Assembly (NCBI RefSeq): GCF_019880245.1
Contig: NZ_CP082286.1
Coordinates: 2,312,521 to 2,376,520, forward strand
Length of the DNA: 64,000 bases
From: Halobaculum roseum
GTDB taxonomy: Archaea; Halobacteriota; Halobacteria; Halobacteriales; Haloferacaceae
Direction: 5' to 3'
The notes beneath the pieces are model-generated. The model did no database searches. It saw only the letters and a list, made by a program, of their open reading frames with translations, and was not told where the DNA came from. Positions 9,096 through 16,977 of this stretch are shown one piece after another; the stretch's first letter is position 1, and each line of letters starts with the position of its first letter. Position numbers and translations under genes: made by a program.

Positions 9096-9527
9096 ATGTA
9101 CGACCGGATCCTGGTTCCCACCGACGGGAGCACGGCCGTCGAGGGCGCCATCGAGCGGGCCATCGACCTCGCCGAGACGTACGACGCGACGTTGCACGCG
9201 CTTGCGGTCGTCGAGCCCATCTACACCGTCAACGAGGGACTCGGGTCGATCTACGACACCCTCGAGGCCGGCGCCCGGGAGTCGGCCGATGAGGTCGCCG
9301 AGCGCGCGGCGGCGGCGGACGTGACGGCGGTCACCGCGTTGCGGACCGGCGTCCCCCACCGCGAGATCCTCGACTACGTCGACGACGAGGGGATCGACCT
9401 CGTCGTCATGGGCACGCACGGTCGCACCGGGCTGGACCGATATCTCCTCGGCAGCGTCACCGAGAAGGTCGTCCGCCTCTCGGACGTGCCGGTGCTCACG
9501 GTCCGCCACCGAGAGGACGAGGGGTGA
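9096..9527 (+). CDS. Universal stress protein, UspA family
   Basis: 143-aa UspA-domain protein, cytoplasmic. It starts MYDRILVPTDGS and has the ATP-binding pattern GTHGRTGLDRYLLGSVTE followed by VPVLTVR, the G-2x-G-9x-G-S motif of ATP-binding Usp proteins. Such single-domain proteins are abundant in haloarchaea and linked to stress survival; the specific stress is unknown. The ATG at 9096 matches the family start exactly. Confidence 0.95.
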   Translation: MYDRILVPTDGSTAVEGAIERAIDLAETYDATLHALAVVEPIYTVNEGLGSIYDTLEAGARESADEVAERAAAADVTAVTALRTGVPHREILDYVDDEGIDLVVMGTHGRTGLDRYLLGSVTEKVVRLSDVPVLTVRHREDEG

Positions 9528-9568
9528 CGAGCGACGACTCGGGTCCGTCCGGCGATCTCGCCCGAGCA

Positions 9569-9576
9569 ATTATACC
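9569..9576 (+). promoter_or_regulatory. TATA element upstream of mini-ORF/dehydrogenase
   Basis: ATTATACC lies about 27 bp before an ATG at 9599 and 135 bp before the dehydrogenase GTG at 9707. The spacing predicts transcription beginning at or next to the ATG at 9599. Confidence 0.5.
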
Positions 9577-9598
9577 GACGTAGCCCCTGGTACGGAAG

Positions 9599-9703
9599 AT
9601 GACAGCCCACGACGGAGTACGGGACGCGCTCTCGCGGGGCGCGTCCGGCGGTCGCGCCCGTAGTGCTCTCGCTACACCGCTCGCCACACCGGGGGCGTGG
9701 TAA
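9599..9703 (+). CDS. Possible leaderless 34-aa small protein or leader ORF
   Basis: A 35-codon frame beginning MTAHDGVRDALSRG and ending at TAA 9701-9703, three bases before the GTG of the dehydrogenase at 9707. A TATA element sits at leaderless distance from its ATG, so if the promoter is real this is the first frame ribosomes meet on the message. It could be a translated small protein, an upstream ORF controlling the next gene, or just 5' leader. No homologue is recognised. Confidence 0.35.
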   Translation: MTAHDGVRDALSRGASGGRARSALATPLATPGAW

Positions 9704-9706
9704 CCC

Positions 9707-10846
9707 GTGGCGGGACGGACGGTGTACTTCACCGGCCCCCGGGAGGTGACGGTGCGGGAGATGGACGTGCCGGATCCCGGGCCGGGCGAGCTCGTCGTCG
9801 AGGCCACGGCGTCGGCGATCAGCCCCGGAACGGAGCTGTTGTTGTACCGCGGCGAGATGAACCCGGAGACCGCCGTCGACGAGACGCTCCCGTCGCTGTC
9901 GGGGTCGCTCTCGTACCCGTTCCCGTACGGCTACTCGACCGTCGGGACGGTGACCGGGGTCGGGCCCGGGGTCGACCCGGGGTGGCACGGCGAGACGGTG
10001 CTGGCGTTCCACCCGCACGCCAGCGAGTTCGTCGTCGACGTCGAGGCGGTGAGCCGCGTTCCAGACGGGATCTCGCCCGAGCGGGCCGTGTTCCTCCCGA
10101 ACGTCGAGACGGCGGTGACCCTGGCGCTCGACGGCGAGCCGGCGATCGGCGAACGCGCGGTCGTGTTCGGCCAGGGCGTCATCGGGCTGCTCACGACGGC
10201 GATCCTGTCGTCGTTCCCGCTGGCGGAGCTGGTGACCGTCGAAACGCTCGGCAGCCGACGCGACCGCTCGGAGGCGATGGGCGCCGACCGGAGCGTCGAT
10301 CCGGACGCCGTCGACCCCGAGTCCCTGTTCGCCGACGGCCCGGGGGGCGGCCGGGCGGTCGGCGGATCCGCGGATCAGGACCCGGATCCCGGGTCCACTC
10401 CCGCCCCCGCCTCCGCTCCCGCGTCGGCGTCGCCGTCGACGCCGGCGGGCGACCGCGACGAGTCGCGTTCGCCGGACCGGGCGGACCTGACGTACGAGCT
10501 GTCGGGCAACCCGGCGGCGCTCGACGACGCCGTCGACGCGACCGGGTACGACGGTCGCGTCGTCGTCGGGTCGTGGTACGGCACCAAGCCCGCCGAGCTG
10601 TCGCTGGACGGCCGGTTCCACCGCAGCCGGATCGACATCCGCGCCAGCCAGGTGAGCACGCTCGCGCCCGAGCGACGCGGCCGGTGGACCGTCGGGCGCC
10701 GCCTCGCGACCGCGTGGCGCCGGCTGCGCGACATCGAGACCGACCGACTCGTCACCCACCGGATCCCGGTCGCCGAGGCGCCCGACGCGTACGACCTCCT
10801 CGACCGCCGACCCGAGGAGGCGGTGCAGGTGCTCCTGACGTACTGA
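9707..10846 (+). CDS. Zinc-type medium-chain alcohol dehydrogenase-like oxidoreductase
   Basis: 379-aa MDR-superfamily protein. The N-terminal catalytic domain carries PGPGELVVEATASAISPGTE. A Rossmann-type turn appears as VVFGQGVIGLLTTAI near residue 148; the C-terminal part (LTYELSGNPAALDDAV, VVVGSWYG) completes the nucleotide-binding domain. The classical Cys/His zinc ligands are not obvious, so it may be a zinc-free reductase. Residues about 205-265 are a Pro/Ala/Ser/Asp low-complexity insertion inside the Rossmann fold. The start is GTG after a short upstream ORF. The substrate is not recognisable. Confidence 0.85.
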   Translation: MAGRTVYFTGPREVTVREMDVPDPGPGELVVEATASAISPGTELLLYRGEMNPETAVDETLPSLSGSLSYPFPYGYSTVGTVTGVGPGVDPGWHGETVLAFHPHASEFVVDVEAVSRVPDGISPERAVFLPNVETAVTLALDGEPAIGERAVVFGQGVIGLLTTAILSSFPLAELVTVETLGSRRDRSEAMGADRSVDPDAVDPESLFADGPGGGRAVGGSADQDPDPGSTPAPASAPASASPSTPAGDRDESRSPDRADLTYELSGNPAALDDAVDATGYDGRVVVGSWYGTKPAELSLDGRFHRSRIDIRASQVSTLAPERRGRWTVGRRLATAWRRLRDIETDRLVTHRIPVAEAPDAYDLLDRRPEEAVQVLLTY

Positions 10847-10855
10847 CGCGGGCGA

Positions 10856-10920
10856 CTCGGTTCGTCGCCGACGTGGACGCCTCGGTTCGTCGCCGACGTG
10901 GACGCCTCGGTTCGTCGCCG
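10856..10920. repeat. 25-bp tandem repeat, 2.6 copies
   Basis: Identical 25-bp units start at 10856 and 10881, with a 15-bp partial third unit to 10920, core CTCGGTTCGTCGCCGACG. They lie between the dehydrogenase stop and the DUF4129 gene and do not extend a coding frame. Confidence 0.85.
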
Positions 10921-11011
10921 GCCGTGCGACCTGCGACGACCGACGACCGGCGGCGACGATCGCGGGTGCGTCGAAATCCCTTAGCCCGGGGGCGCGTTAG
11001 CGGACCACATC

Positions 11012-12016
11012 GTGGACAGACGGACGTTGGTCACCGCGGCGTTGGCCCTCCTGGCGGTGCTCGCGCTCGGCGTCGCCGCCGCGACGCTCGATTCGGCGAC
11101 GACGACCGCGAGCGACGGCTTCGGGGCGGGCTCCGCAACGGACGAGTCCGGCATCGGCGCCGAGGACGAGGGCGCCGCCGACCTCGGCGGCGACGGGCCG
11201 TCCGGGGAGGCGAGCCTCAGTGTGAGCATCTGCGTCGAGTTCCTCACCAGGCCGGGCGTACAGATCGCCTTACTCGCGGGCGTCGGGCTGTTCCTCGCGG
11301 CGATGTACCGGACGACCCGCTCGTGGCTCCTCAGCGGCATGTTCGTCTCGGCGGCGCTGTTCCCGCTGGGCGTGCTGTACCTGGGGCTGATCTCCTGCGG
11401 GTCGGAGCCGACCGATATCGCCGTCGGCGCGGCCCAGTCGGCCGCCGAGAACGCCTCGCTGCTCCCCTCGGGGGGCGGGTCCGCGGGCGCGAACGCCGCC
11501 GGCGAGGCGCTCTCGGCGCCGACGGCCATCGTCGGGCTGCTGCTGGTCGTCGCGATCCTCGGGAGCGTCCTCCTCCTGTTCGTCTCCACCGGCGACGACG
11601 ACGACGAACTCGCCGACGAACCCCCGGAGCCGCCGGGGCCCGAGCGCCGGCGCGAGGTCGGCGCCCGCGCGGGCGAGGCGGCCGACCGGCTGGAGTCCGA
11701 CGCCGACCTGGAGAACGAGGTGTACCGCGCGTGGCGCGAGATGACGGGCGCGCTGGCGGTCGAGAACCCCCGGTCGACGACGCCCGCGGAGTTCGCGGCC
11801 GCGGCCGTCGACGCCGGGATGGTCCGCGAGGACGTGACCGCGCTCACGGACCTGTTCGAGGCCGTTCGCTACGGCGACGAACCGGCGACCCCCGAGCGCG
11901 AGCGCGAGGCCGTCGCCGCGTTGCGCCGGATCGAGGAGGCGTACGCCGACGGAGACCTCCCGGACGACGGCGACACGGGGACCGACGCCCGGCGTGGCGG
12001 GGGTGTCCGCCGGTGA
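11012..12016 (+). CDS. DUF4129 domain membrane protein
   Basis: 334-aa protein with an N-terminal signal/anchor helix (residues 5-24), a short extracytoplasmic acidic segment, two or three further membrane helices (about 85-125 and 168-192) and a C-terminal soluble DUF4129 domain (about 215-310, with YRAWREMTGAL). DUF4129 proteins regularly accompany DUF58 and MoxR genes, as here. The GTG at 11012 starts VDRRTLVTAALALL. It overlaps the next gene in GTGA. A role in envelope or membrane-complex assembly is inferred from context only. Confidence 0.88.
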   Translation: MDRRTLVTAALALLAVLALGVAAATLDSATTTASDGFGAGSATDESGIGAEDEGAADLGGDGPSGEASLSVSICVEFLTRPGVQIALLAGVGLFLAAMYRTTRSWLLSGMFVSAALFPLGVLYLGLISCGSEPTDIAVGAAQSAAENASLLPSGGGSAGANAAGEALSAPTAIVGLLLVVAILGSVLLLFVSTGDDDDELADEPPEPPGPERRREVGARAGEAADRLESDADLENEVYRAWREMTGALAVENPRSTTPAEFAAAAVDAGMVREDVTALTDLFEAVRYGDEPATPEREREAVAALRRIEEAYADGDLPDDGDTGTDARRGGGVRR

Positions 12017-12591
12017 GAGCCGTCGCCGCCCTCGGCGTCGCCGCCGTCGCGTTCGGCTTCGTGGTCGTCGTCCAGCGCGGGCTCGCGGGGCTGTTCGACC
12101 TGACGTACGTGTTCGTCACCGGCGCGGGCGTGCTCGCGCTCGTGCAGGGGCTCCGGTACGCGAACGAGGCTCGCACGGTCGAGCACCGCGCCACCGAGAC
12201 TGGCGATCCCGAGGACCGCTACGAGGTGCCCGTTCCCGGCGACGACGACGACGAACTGATCTCCCGTGGGGGGTTCTCCCGCGCCAGCATCAAGCGCCGC
12301 CGGGAGTTCCACCACCACCTCCGTGAGGTCGCCGAGGAGACGCTTCGCGCCCGCGGCGACTACGCCGACGGCGAGGTCGCCGACGCCGTCGACGACGGCA
12401 CCTGGACGGACGATCCGGTCGCCGGGTGGTTCCTCGGAACGGACGTCTCGCCGCCGCCCGGGGCGCGCCTGCGGCGGCTGCTCGGCGCGGACGCGGAGTT
12501 CCGCTACGGGGTCGTCCACACCGTCGACGCGCTCTCGGCCGCCGGCGCCGAGGGCGGCGCCCTCGATACGCTCTCGGGGGTGAATCGGTGA
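12013..12591 (+). CDS. Membrane protein, DUF7269-like, of the DUF58/MoxR cluster
   Basis: 192-aa protein with two N-terminal membrane helices (about 3-19 and 24-43) and a soluble acidic C-terminal part of about 140 aa. GTG start at 12013 overlaps the previous stop (GTGA), and its stop overlaps the next GTG in the same way. It matches the haloarchaeal family found between DUF4129 and DUF58 genes (DUF7269 from memory). Function unknown; likely part of the same membrane assembly. Confidence 0.78.
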   Translation: MRAVAALGVAAVAFGFVVVVQRGLAGLFDLTYVFVTGAGVLALVQGLRYANEARTVEHRATETGDPEDRYEVPVPGDDDDELISRGGFSRASIKRRREFHHHLREVAEETLRARGDYADGEVADAVDDGTWTDDPVAGWFLGTDVSPPPGARLRRLLGADAEFRYGVVHTVDALSAAGAEGGALDTLSGVNR

Positions 12592-13949
12592 GCGATAGCG
12601 TCTCCCGGGGCCGGGGATCGGCCGACGGGTCGACCGGCGCGAACGGCCGCAACGCCGACCCGCTCGGCCGGATCCGCCCGCGCGGCGTCGTACCGACGGG
12701 GCGGTGGACGGGGATGGCCGCGCTGGCGCTCCTCCCCGTCGGGCTCGGCGTCCTGTTGCGACATCCGCCGCTCCTGTTGGTCGGCGCGCTCGGCGTCGCC
12801 TTCGCCGCGTACGCCCGTGGCGACTCCGCGCCGGACATCGACGTGACGATCGAGCGCGACCTCTCGGATCCGACCCCCGACCCGGGCGAGGAGGTGACCG
12901 TCACGCTGCGCGTCCGCAACGAGGGCGACGGCGTGCTCCCGGACCTCCGGCTGGTCGACGGCGTGCCGGCGGCGCTGGCGACGGACGCCCCCGCGCGGCT
13001 CGGCACCGCGCTGCGACCCGGGCGGACGGCGACGGTCAGCTACCGCGTGACGGCGATCCGGGGCGTCCACGAGTGGGATCCGGTCCACGTGCTCGCGCGA
13101 AATCCCAGCGGCTCGCGCGAGCGCGACGCCCGGATGGACGCCGGGGGCGCGACGACGCTCCGGTGTACGCCGGAGCTGGAGGCGTCGGCGTCGCTGCCCC
13201 TCCGCGGGCTTACGACCGTCTACTCGGGGCGCGTGCCCACGGACGTGGGCGGGTCCGGGATCGAGTTTCACTCCACGCGGGAGTACCGCCACGGCGACCC
13301 CGCGAAGCGAGTGAACTGGGCCCGGTACGCCCGCAGCGGCGAGCTCTCGACGCTGGAGTTCCGCGAGGAGCGCGCGGCGACGGTCGTCGTCTGCATCGAC
13401 GCCCGCGAGGAGGCGTACCTCGCGCCGGACGCGGAGTCGCCCAACGCCGTCGAGCGGAGCGTCGAGGCGGCCTCGCAGGCGGTGCCCGCGCTGCTGGACA
13501 GCGGCGACCGCGTCGGGGTCGCCGCGTTCGGCCCCGGCGACTGCCGGCTCGACCCCGGCGTCGGCGACGACCACGCCGCGCGGGCCCGAGAGCTGCTGGC
13601 GACTCACCCCGCGCTGGCGCCGACGCCGACCGACGAGCGCTTCCTCCCGACGACGTGGGTACGTCGCTTCCGGCGGTGGCTCCCCGCGGACGCGCAGGTG
13701 TTGTTCTGCACGCCCCTGCCCGACGACTACGCCGCGACGGTGGCCCGTCGGCTCGACGCCTACGGCCACGCGGTCACGGTGATCTCCCCGGACTCGACGG
13801 CCGACGACACGCCGGGCCACCGCCTCGCCGGCATCGAGCGGGCGAATCGCCTCTCGCGGCTCCGCTCGGCCGGCATCCGCGTGATCGACTGGGGAGAGGA
13901 GTCGCTGGCGACCGAGTTGGAGCGCGCGGCCGCGCGGTGGTCGCGATGA
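12588..13949 (+). CDS. DUF58 domain protein
   Basis: 453-aa protein. After a disordered N-terminus, two membrane helices (about 43-80) are followed by a CARDB-like beta domain (VTVTLRVRNEGDGVLPDL) and the DUF58 core, whose hallmark REYRHGDPAKRVNWARYAR is present, then a von Willebrand A-like fold (VVVCIDAREEAYL). DUF58 proteins are typical partners of MoxR AAA+ ATPases. The VWA metal site DxSxS is not intact, as in many DUF58 members. GTG start overlaps the preceding stop. Confidence 0.9.
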   Translation: MSDSVSRGRGSADGSTGANGRNADPLGRIRPRGVVPTGRWTGMAALALLPVGLGVLLRHPPLLLVGALGVAFAAYARGDSAPDIDVTIERDLSDPTPDPGEEVTVTLRVRNEGDGVLPDLRLVDGVPAALATDAPARLGTALRPGRTATVSYRVTAIRGVHEWDPVHVLARNPSGSRERDARMDAGGATTLRCTPELEASASLPLRGLTTVYSGRVPTDVGGSGIEFHSTREYRHGDPAKRVNWARYARSGELSTLEFREERAATVVVCIDAREEAYLAPDAESPNAVERSVEAASQAVPALLDSGDRVGVAAFGPGDCRLDPGVGDDHAARARELLATHPALAPTPTDERFLPTTWVRRFRRWLPADAQVLFCTPLPDDYAATVARRLDAYGHAVTVISPDSTADDTPGHRLAGIERANRLSRLRSAGIRVIDWGEESLATELERAAARWSR

Positions 13950-14440
13950 CGGTCACGCGCAAGCCGCCCCGGCTGGGCGTCGCGCTCGCGGCGCTGGCGG
14001 CGGCCCTCGGCGCGGCGGCGCTCGGGCTCACGTCGCCCCCGGCGGGCGGTCTCGGCGCGGCCGGCGTCGCGCTCGTCGCCGTCGGCACGCTCGTCGGATC
14101 GCGGCGCGTGCTGGGTACCGGCGCGGCGGCGCTCGCGACGTGCGTCCTGCTGGCCGGCGGTGTCTCGGGGGCCGGGCCGGGAACGCTGCTCGTCGGCGGC
14201 CTCGCGGCGGCGCTGTCGTGGGATCTGGGCGAGCACGCGCTCGGGCTCGGGGAACAACTGGGTCGCGAGACGGACGTGACCAGAAACGTCGCGACCCACG
14301 CGGCCGGCTCGGTCGCCGTCGGCGCCGTCGCCGCCGCGGTGTCGTTCGGCGTCTACGTCGCCGCCGCGGGCGGACAGCCGGTCGTCGCGCTCGTGTTCCT
14401 GCTGGTCGGGGCGATCGCGTTGGTGAGCGCCGTCAGATGA
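13946..14440 (+). CDS. Membrane protein, DUF7519-like, last gene of DUF58 cluster
   Basis: 164-aa hydrophobic protein with about five membrane helices rich in Ala, Gly, Val and Leu. The ATG at 13946 overlaps the DUF58 stop (ATGA), so it is translationally coupled. It fits the family that closes haloarchaeal DUF58 clusters (DUF7519 from memory). No catalytic motif. It ends 18 bp from the convergent MoxR gene. Confidence 0.78.
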   Translation: MTVTRKPPRLGVALAALAAALGAAALGLTSPPAGGLGAAGVALVAVGTLVGSRRVLGTGAAALATCVLLAGGVSGAGPGTLLVGGLAAALSWDLGEHALGLGEQLGRETDVTRNVATHAAGSVAVGAVAAAVSFGVYVAAAGGQPVVALVFLLVGAIALVSAVR

Positions 14441-14458
14441 GAACCGACCGGTCCCCGA

Positions 14459-15439
14459 CTACTCCGCGGGCTCCGTCCCGGTTTCGGCGTCGCGAACGGT
14501 CGGCACTTCGACGCGGTCGAGCACGGCCCGGAGCACGTCGGCCTTCGCCACGTCGTCGACCTTCGCGTCCGGCGTGAGCACCAGCCGGTGTGCGAGCACC
14601 GGCGTCGCGACGCGCTTCACGTCGTCGGGCGTGACGTACTCGCGTCCCGCGAGCGTCGCCGCCGCGCGAGCCGTCTCGAACAGCCGCTGGGTGCCCCGAG
14701 GGGACACCCCGACCTCGACGCGTCGGTCCCCCCGGGTGGCGCGCGTCACGGCCGCCATGTACTCCAGCAGGTCGTCGTGGACGCGGACGGACTCGGGGGC
14801 CTCGCGGGCGCCCAGCACCCGTCCCTCGTCGAGCACCGGGTCGACGCTGGGGTCCTGTTCGCCGCGGCCGGCGCGCCGGCGCAGGAGCTCGATCTCGCCG
14901 TCGAGATCCGGGTATCCCATCGACGTTTTCACCGTGAAGCGGTCGAGTTGGGCCTCCGGAAGCGGGAAGTTCCCCGACTGCTCGACGGGGTTCTGGGTCG
15001 CGATGAGGAAGAACGGCTCCGGCAGCTCGTAGGTCGTGCCGTCGACGGTCACCTGCTCCTCCTCCATCGCCTCCAACAGCGCCGCCTGCGTCTTCGGCGG
15101 CGCGCGGTTGATCTCGTCGGCGAGGACGACGTTCGCGAAGATCGGCCCCTCCGAGAACTCGAACTCCGCGGTGCCCTCGTCGTAGACGGTGGTGCCCGTC
15201 ACGTCCGAGGGGAGGAGATCCGGGGTGAACTGTACGCGCGAGAAGGACAGCCCCAGCGCGGTCGCCATCGACCGCGCGGTGAGCGTCTTGCCCGTACCGG
15301 GCACGTCCTCGATGAGCACGTGTCCGCGGGAGAGCAGGCCCAGGAGGATGTCCTCGAAGAAGGCGTCGTCGGCGACGATCGCGGCGCGGAGGGTGTCGAG
15401 CACGTCCTCGCAGGCCGCGCTCGCGTCGGGAACGTCCAT
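14459..15439 (-). CDS. MoxR family AAA+ ATPase
   Basis: 326-aa ATPase. Walker A EDVPGTGKT at about residues 44-52, Walker B VVLADEINRAPPKTQAALLE from about 104, sensor 1 FFLIATQNPVEQSG and a C-terminal lid with GVSPRGTQRLFE. MoxR proteins act as chaperone-like ATPases that mature partner complexes, commonly with VWA/DUF58 proteins; the DUF58 cluster faces it tail to tail. Convergent rather than co-directional placement means it is transcribed independently of its presumed partners. Confidence 0.94.
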   Translation of the reverse strand: MDVPDASAACEDVLDTLRAAIVADDAFFEDILLGLLSRGHVLIEDVPGTGKTLTARSMATALGLSFSRVQFTPDLLPSDVTGTTVYDEGTAEFEFSEGPIFANVVLADEINRAPPKTQAALLEAMEEEQVTVDGTTYELPEPFFLIATQNPVEQSGNFPLPEAQLDRFTVKTSMGYPDLDGEIELLRRRAGRGEQDPSVDPVLDEGRVLGAREAPESVRVHDDLLEYMAAVTRATRGDRRVEVGVSPRGTQRLFETARAAATLAGREYVTPDDVKRVATPVLAHRLVLTPDAKVDDVAKADVLRAVLDRVEVPTVRDAETGTEPAE

Positions 15440-15548
15440 GTTCGGTTGGGGTGTTCGACCGGCAAGAAGCCTCGGGGTTCGGTGTGGCGTGGCACACGGT
15501 CGATCGAACCGAAACGGTTTACAGGCTGACCGCCCGACGTGAAGGTGA

Positions 15549-15633
15549 GCCGAGGTAGCCTAGCCTGGCCAAGGCGGCAGATTCGAAATCTGCTGTCCAT
15601 TCGGACTCGGGAGTTCAAATCTCTCCCTCGGCG
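15549..15633 (+). tRNA. tRNA-Ser(CGA)
   Basis: Class II tRNA of 85 nt. Acceptor stem GCCGAGG/CCTCGGC with discriminator G; anticodon arm GCAGA-TTCGAAA-TCTGC gives anticodon CGA, decoding UCG; a long variable arm (GTCC...GGAC) is typical of tRNA-Ser; T-arm GGGAG-TTCAAAT-CTCTC. No intron and no encoded CCA. A short T-run (CTTTTC) follows and may act as terminator. Confidence 0.97.
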
Positions 15634-16006
15634 CTTTTCGCGCGAACAAGACTGCGAGAGTCCTACGTGTCTCTCGCACCCGTGAGCGCGAAACGACTTT
15701 CGGAGGGATTTGAACCGCCGAGTCGCAGCGCCGAGCGAACGAAGTGAGCGACCGACCGTCTCGGCGAAGTTCAAATCCCTCTATCGACGGATATCAGATG
15801 ATATGGACAGTGAGCGTAGTGATCTCGACGAGCTATGCCGATCCGGTCCGGAAGACGAAACTCACACTATATACCGTTATTCGCGATATAGAATCGGGCT
15901 CGGTCGCCCTGACCATCGCCCCGGCGCCTGTCGAATCCAAGCGTTCCGGCGGCACCGCTGGGCGGCGGGATCCTGCGAGAAAACGGGGGAAGCCGGTCGC
16001 GTCGAT
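15634..16006. repeat. tRNA-tail hairpin element after tRNA-Ser(CGA), then empty spacer
   Basis: Two nested structures follow the tRNA. First, TTTCGCGC (15636-15643) pairs with GCGCGAAA (15686-15693). Second, GAGGGATTTGAAC (15703-15715) is an exact inverted copy of GTTCAAATCCCTC (15769-15781), and the stem continues with CGCCGAG (15716) against CTCGGCG (15760). The right arm resembles a tRNA T-arm. The interior starts GTCGCAGCGCCGAGCG, as in the array after tRNA-Ser(GGA) at 62 kb. From 15790 to 16006 there is only A+T-rich spacer with no supported gene. Confidence 0.8.
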
Positions 16007-16480
16007 TCAGGCGTCCTCGACGGCCGCCAGCAGCTCCCCGTAGTCGGGTTCGTTCGTGGGGTCGTCGGCGACCCAGTCGTACGCGACCCGTCCGTCGTCG
16101 TCCAGAACGAACACGGCGCGGTTGGCGACGCCGTACAGTCCGAGGTCGGGGATGTCCATCGAGAGGTCGTACGCCTCGATGGCGTCGCCGGCCATGTCGC
16201 TGACGAGGCCGAACTCGAGGTCGTACTCGTCGGCGAACGCGCCCTGTGAGAACGCCGAGTCGGCGCTCACGCCGAACAGCGTCGCGTCGGCGGCCGCGAA
16301 GTCCGCGTGGTGTTCCTGCAGGGCGACCATCTCGTTGGAGCACGGCGGCGTGAACGCGCCGGGGAAGAACGCGAGCACGACCGGCCCCTCGCCGAGGTGG
16401 TCGTCGAGGTCGAACGTCTCGTGGTCGCTGCCCTTGTACGTCGCGGTAAACGTCGGCGCGGCGTCTCCTTGCGACACCAT
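16007..16480 (-). CDS. Peroxiredoxin (AhpC/TSA family)
   Basis: 157-aa thiol peroxidase reducing hydrogen and organic peroxides in the cytoplasm. The peroxidatic site reads FFPGAFTPPCSNEM, with Cys at residue 47 and the conserved Pro/Thr before it. No second resolving Cys is visible, so it looks like a 1-Cys or bacterioferritin-comigratory-type enzyme needing an external thiol. The ATG at 16480 (MVSQGDAAP) is preferred to 16498. Single gene between the tRNA-tail element and a small hypothetical gene. Confidence 0.93.
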   Translation of the reverse strand: MVSQGDAAPTFTATYKGSDHETFDLDDHLGEGPVVLAFFPGAFTPPCSNEMVALQEHHADFAAADATLFGVSADSAFSQGAFADEYDLEFGLVSDMAGDAIEAYDLSMDIPDLGLYGVANRAVFVLDDDGRVAYDWVADDPTNEPDYGELLAAVEDA

Positions 16481-16552
16481 GACGACGGATCGTATCACCG
16501 CGTGGATAGTAAATCCTCCTCGGTTGTGTACCGCACGACGCCGACGGGCACG

Positions 16553-16882
16553 TCACTCCCCGCCGTCGGCGTACGCGTCGAGCCTTCCCGGGTCGCCGTC
16601 GTCGCCGCCGCGGAGGCGTCGCCGTCGCTTGTCGTAGGCCCCGTCGAGGTCGAGCAGTTGGCGCTGTCGGGAGACGAGGTACCCGTCGACCTCGCTGTCG
16701 TCGGCGGGGTGGGCGGCGTGGATCCACACCGGGCGGTCGGCGCCCGTCGAGAGCCCGTCGGCCCACGCCTCCGCGGCGCCGCGGTCGCCGAACTCCCGGC
16801 GGGTGCCGTCCCGCAGCACCGCGTGACCGACCGCCGCGTTCGCCTTGCGCGCGGACGGCTTCACCTCGACCAGGTAGCTCAC
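16553..16882 (-). CDS. Conserved hypothetical protein
   Basis: 109-aa hydrophilic protein, not recognised. The N-terminal half (SYLVEVKPSARKANAAVGHA) is beta-rich; the C-terminal half has a basic helix (LDLDGAYDKRRRRLRGG), unusual in an acidic proteome and suggesting nucleic-acid or membrane-surface contact. GTG at 16882 is chosen because upstream codons give a low-quality Arg-rich extension. Function unknown. Confidence 0.62.
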   Translation of the reverse strand: MSYLVEVKPSARKANAAVGHAVLRDGTRREFGDRGAAEAWADGLSTGADRPVWIHAAHPADDSEVDGYLVSRQRQLLDLDGAYDKRRRRLRGGDDGDPGRLDAYADGGE

Positions 16883-16977
16883 GCCCCCGCATAGTACGGC
16901 ATCCGATAAATACGTCCGGAGTTCCGACGGCGTCGCGGCCGCGGTTTCGACGTCCCGTCGCTCACGCCCCCCGTGCG

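Noticed and set aside
9697-12012. Upstream part of the frame that ends in the DUF7269-like gene
   Set aside because: Arg-rich shadow of the dehydrogenase and DUF4129 genes; the true start is the GTG at 12013.
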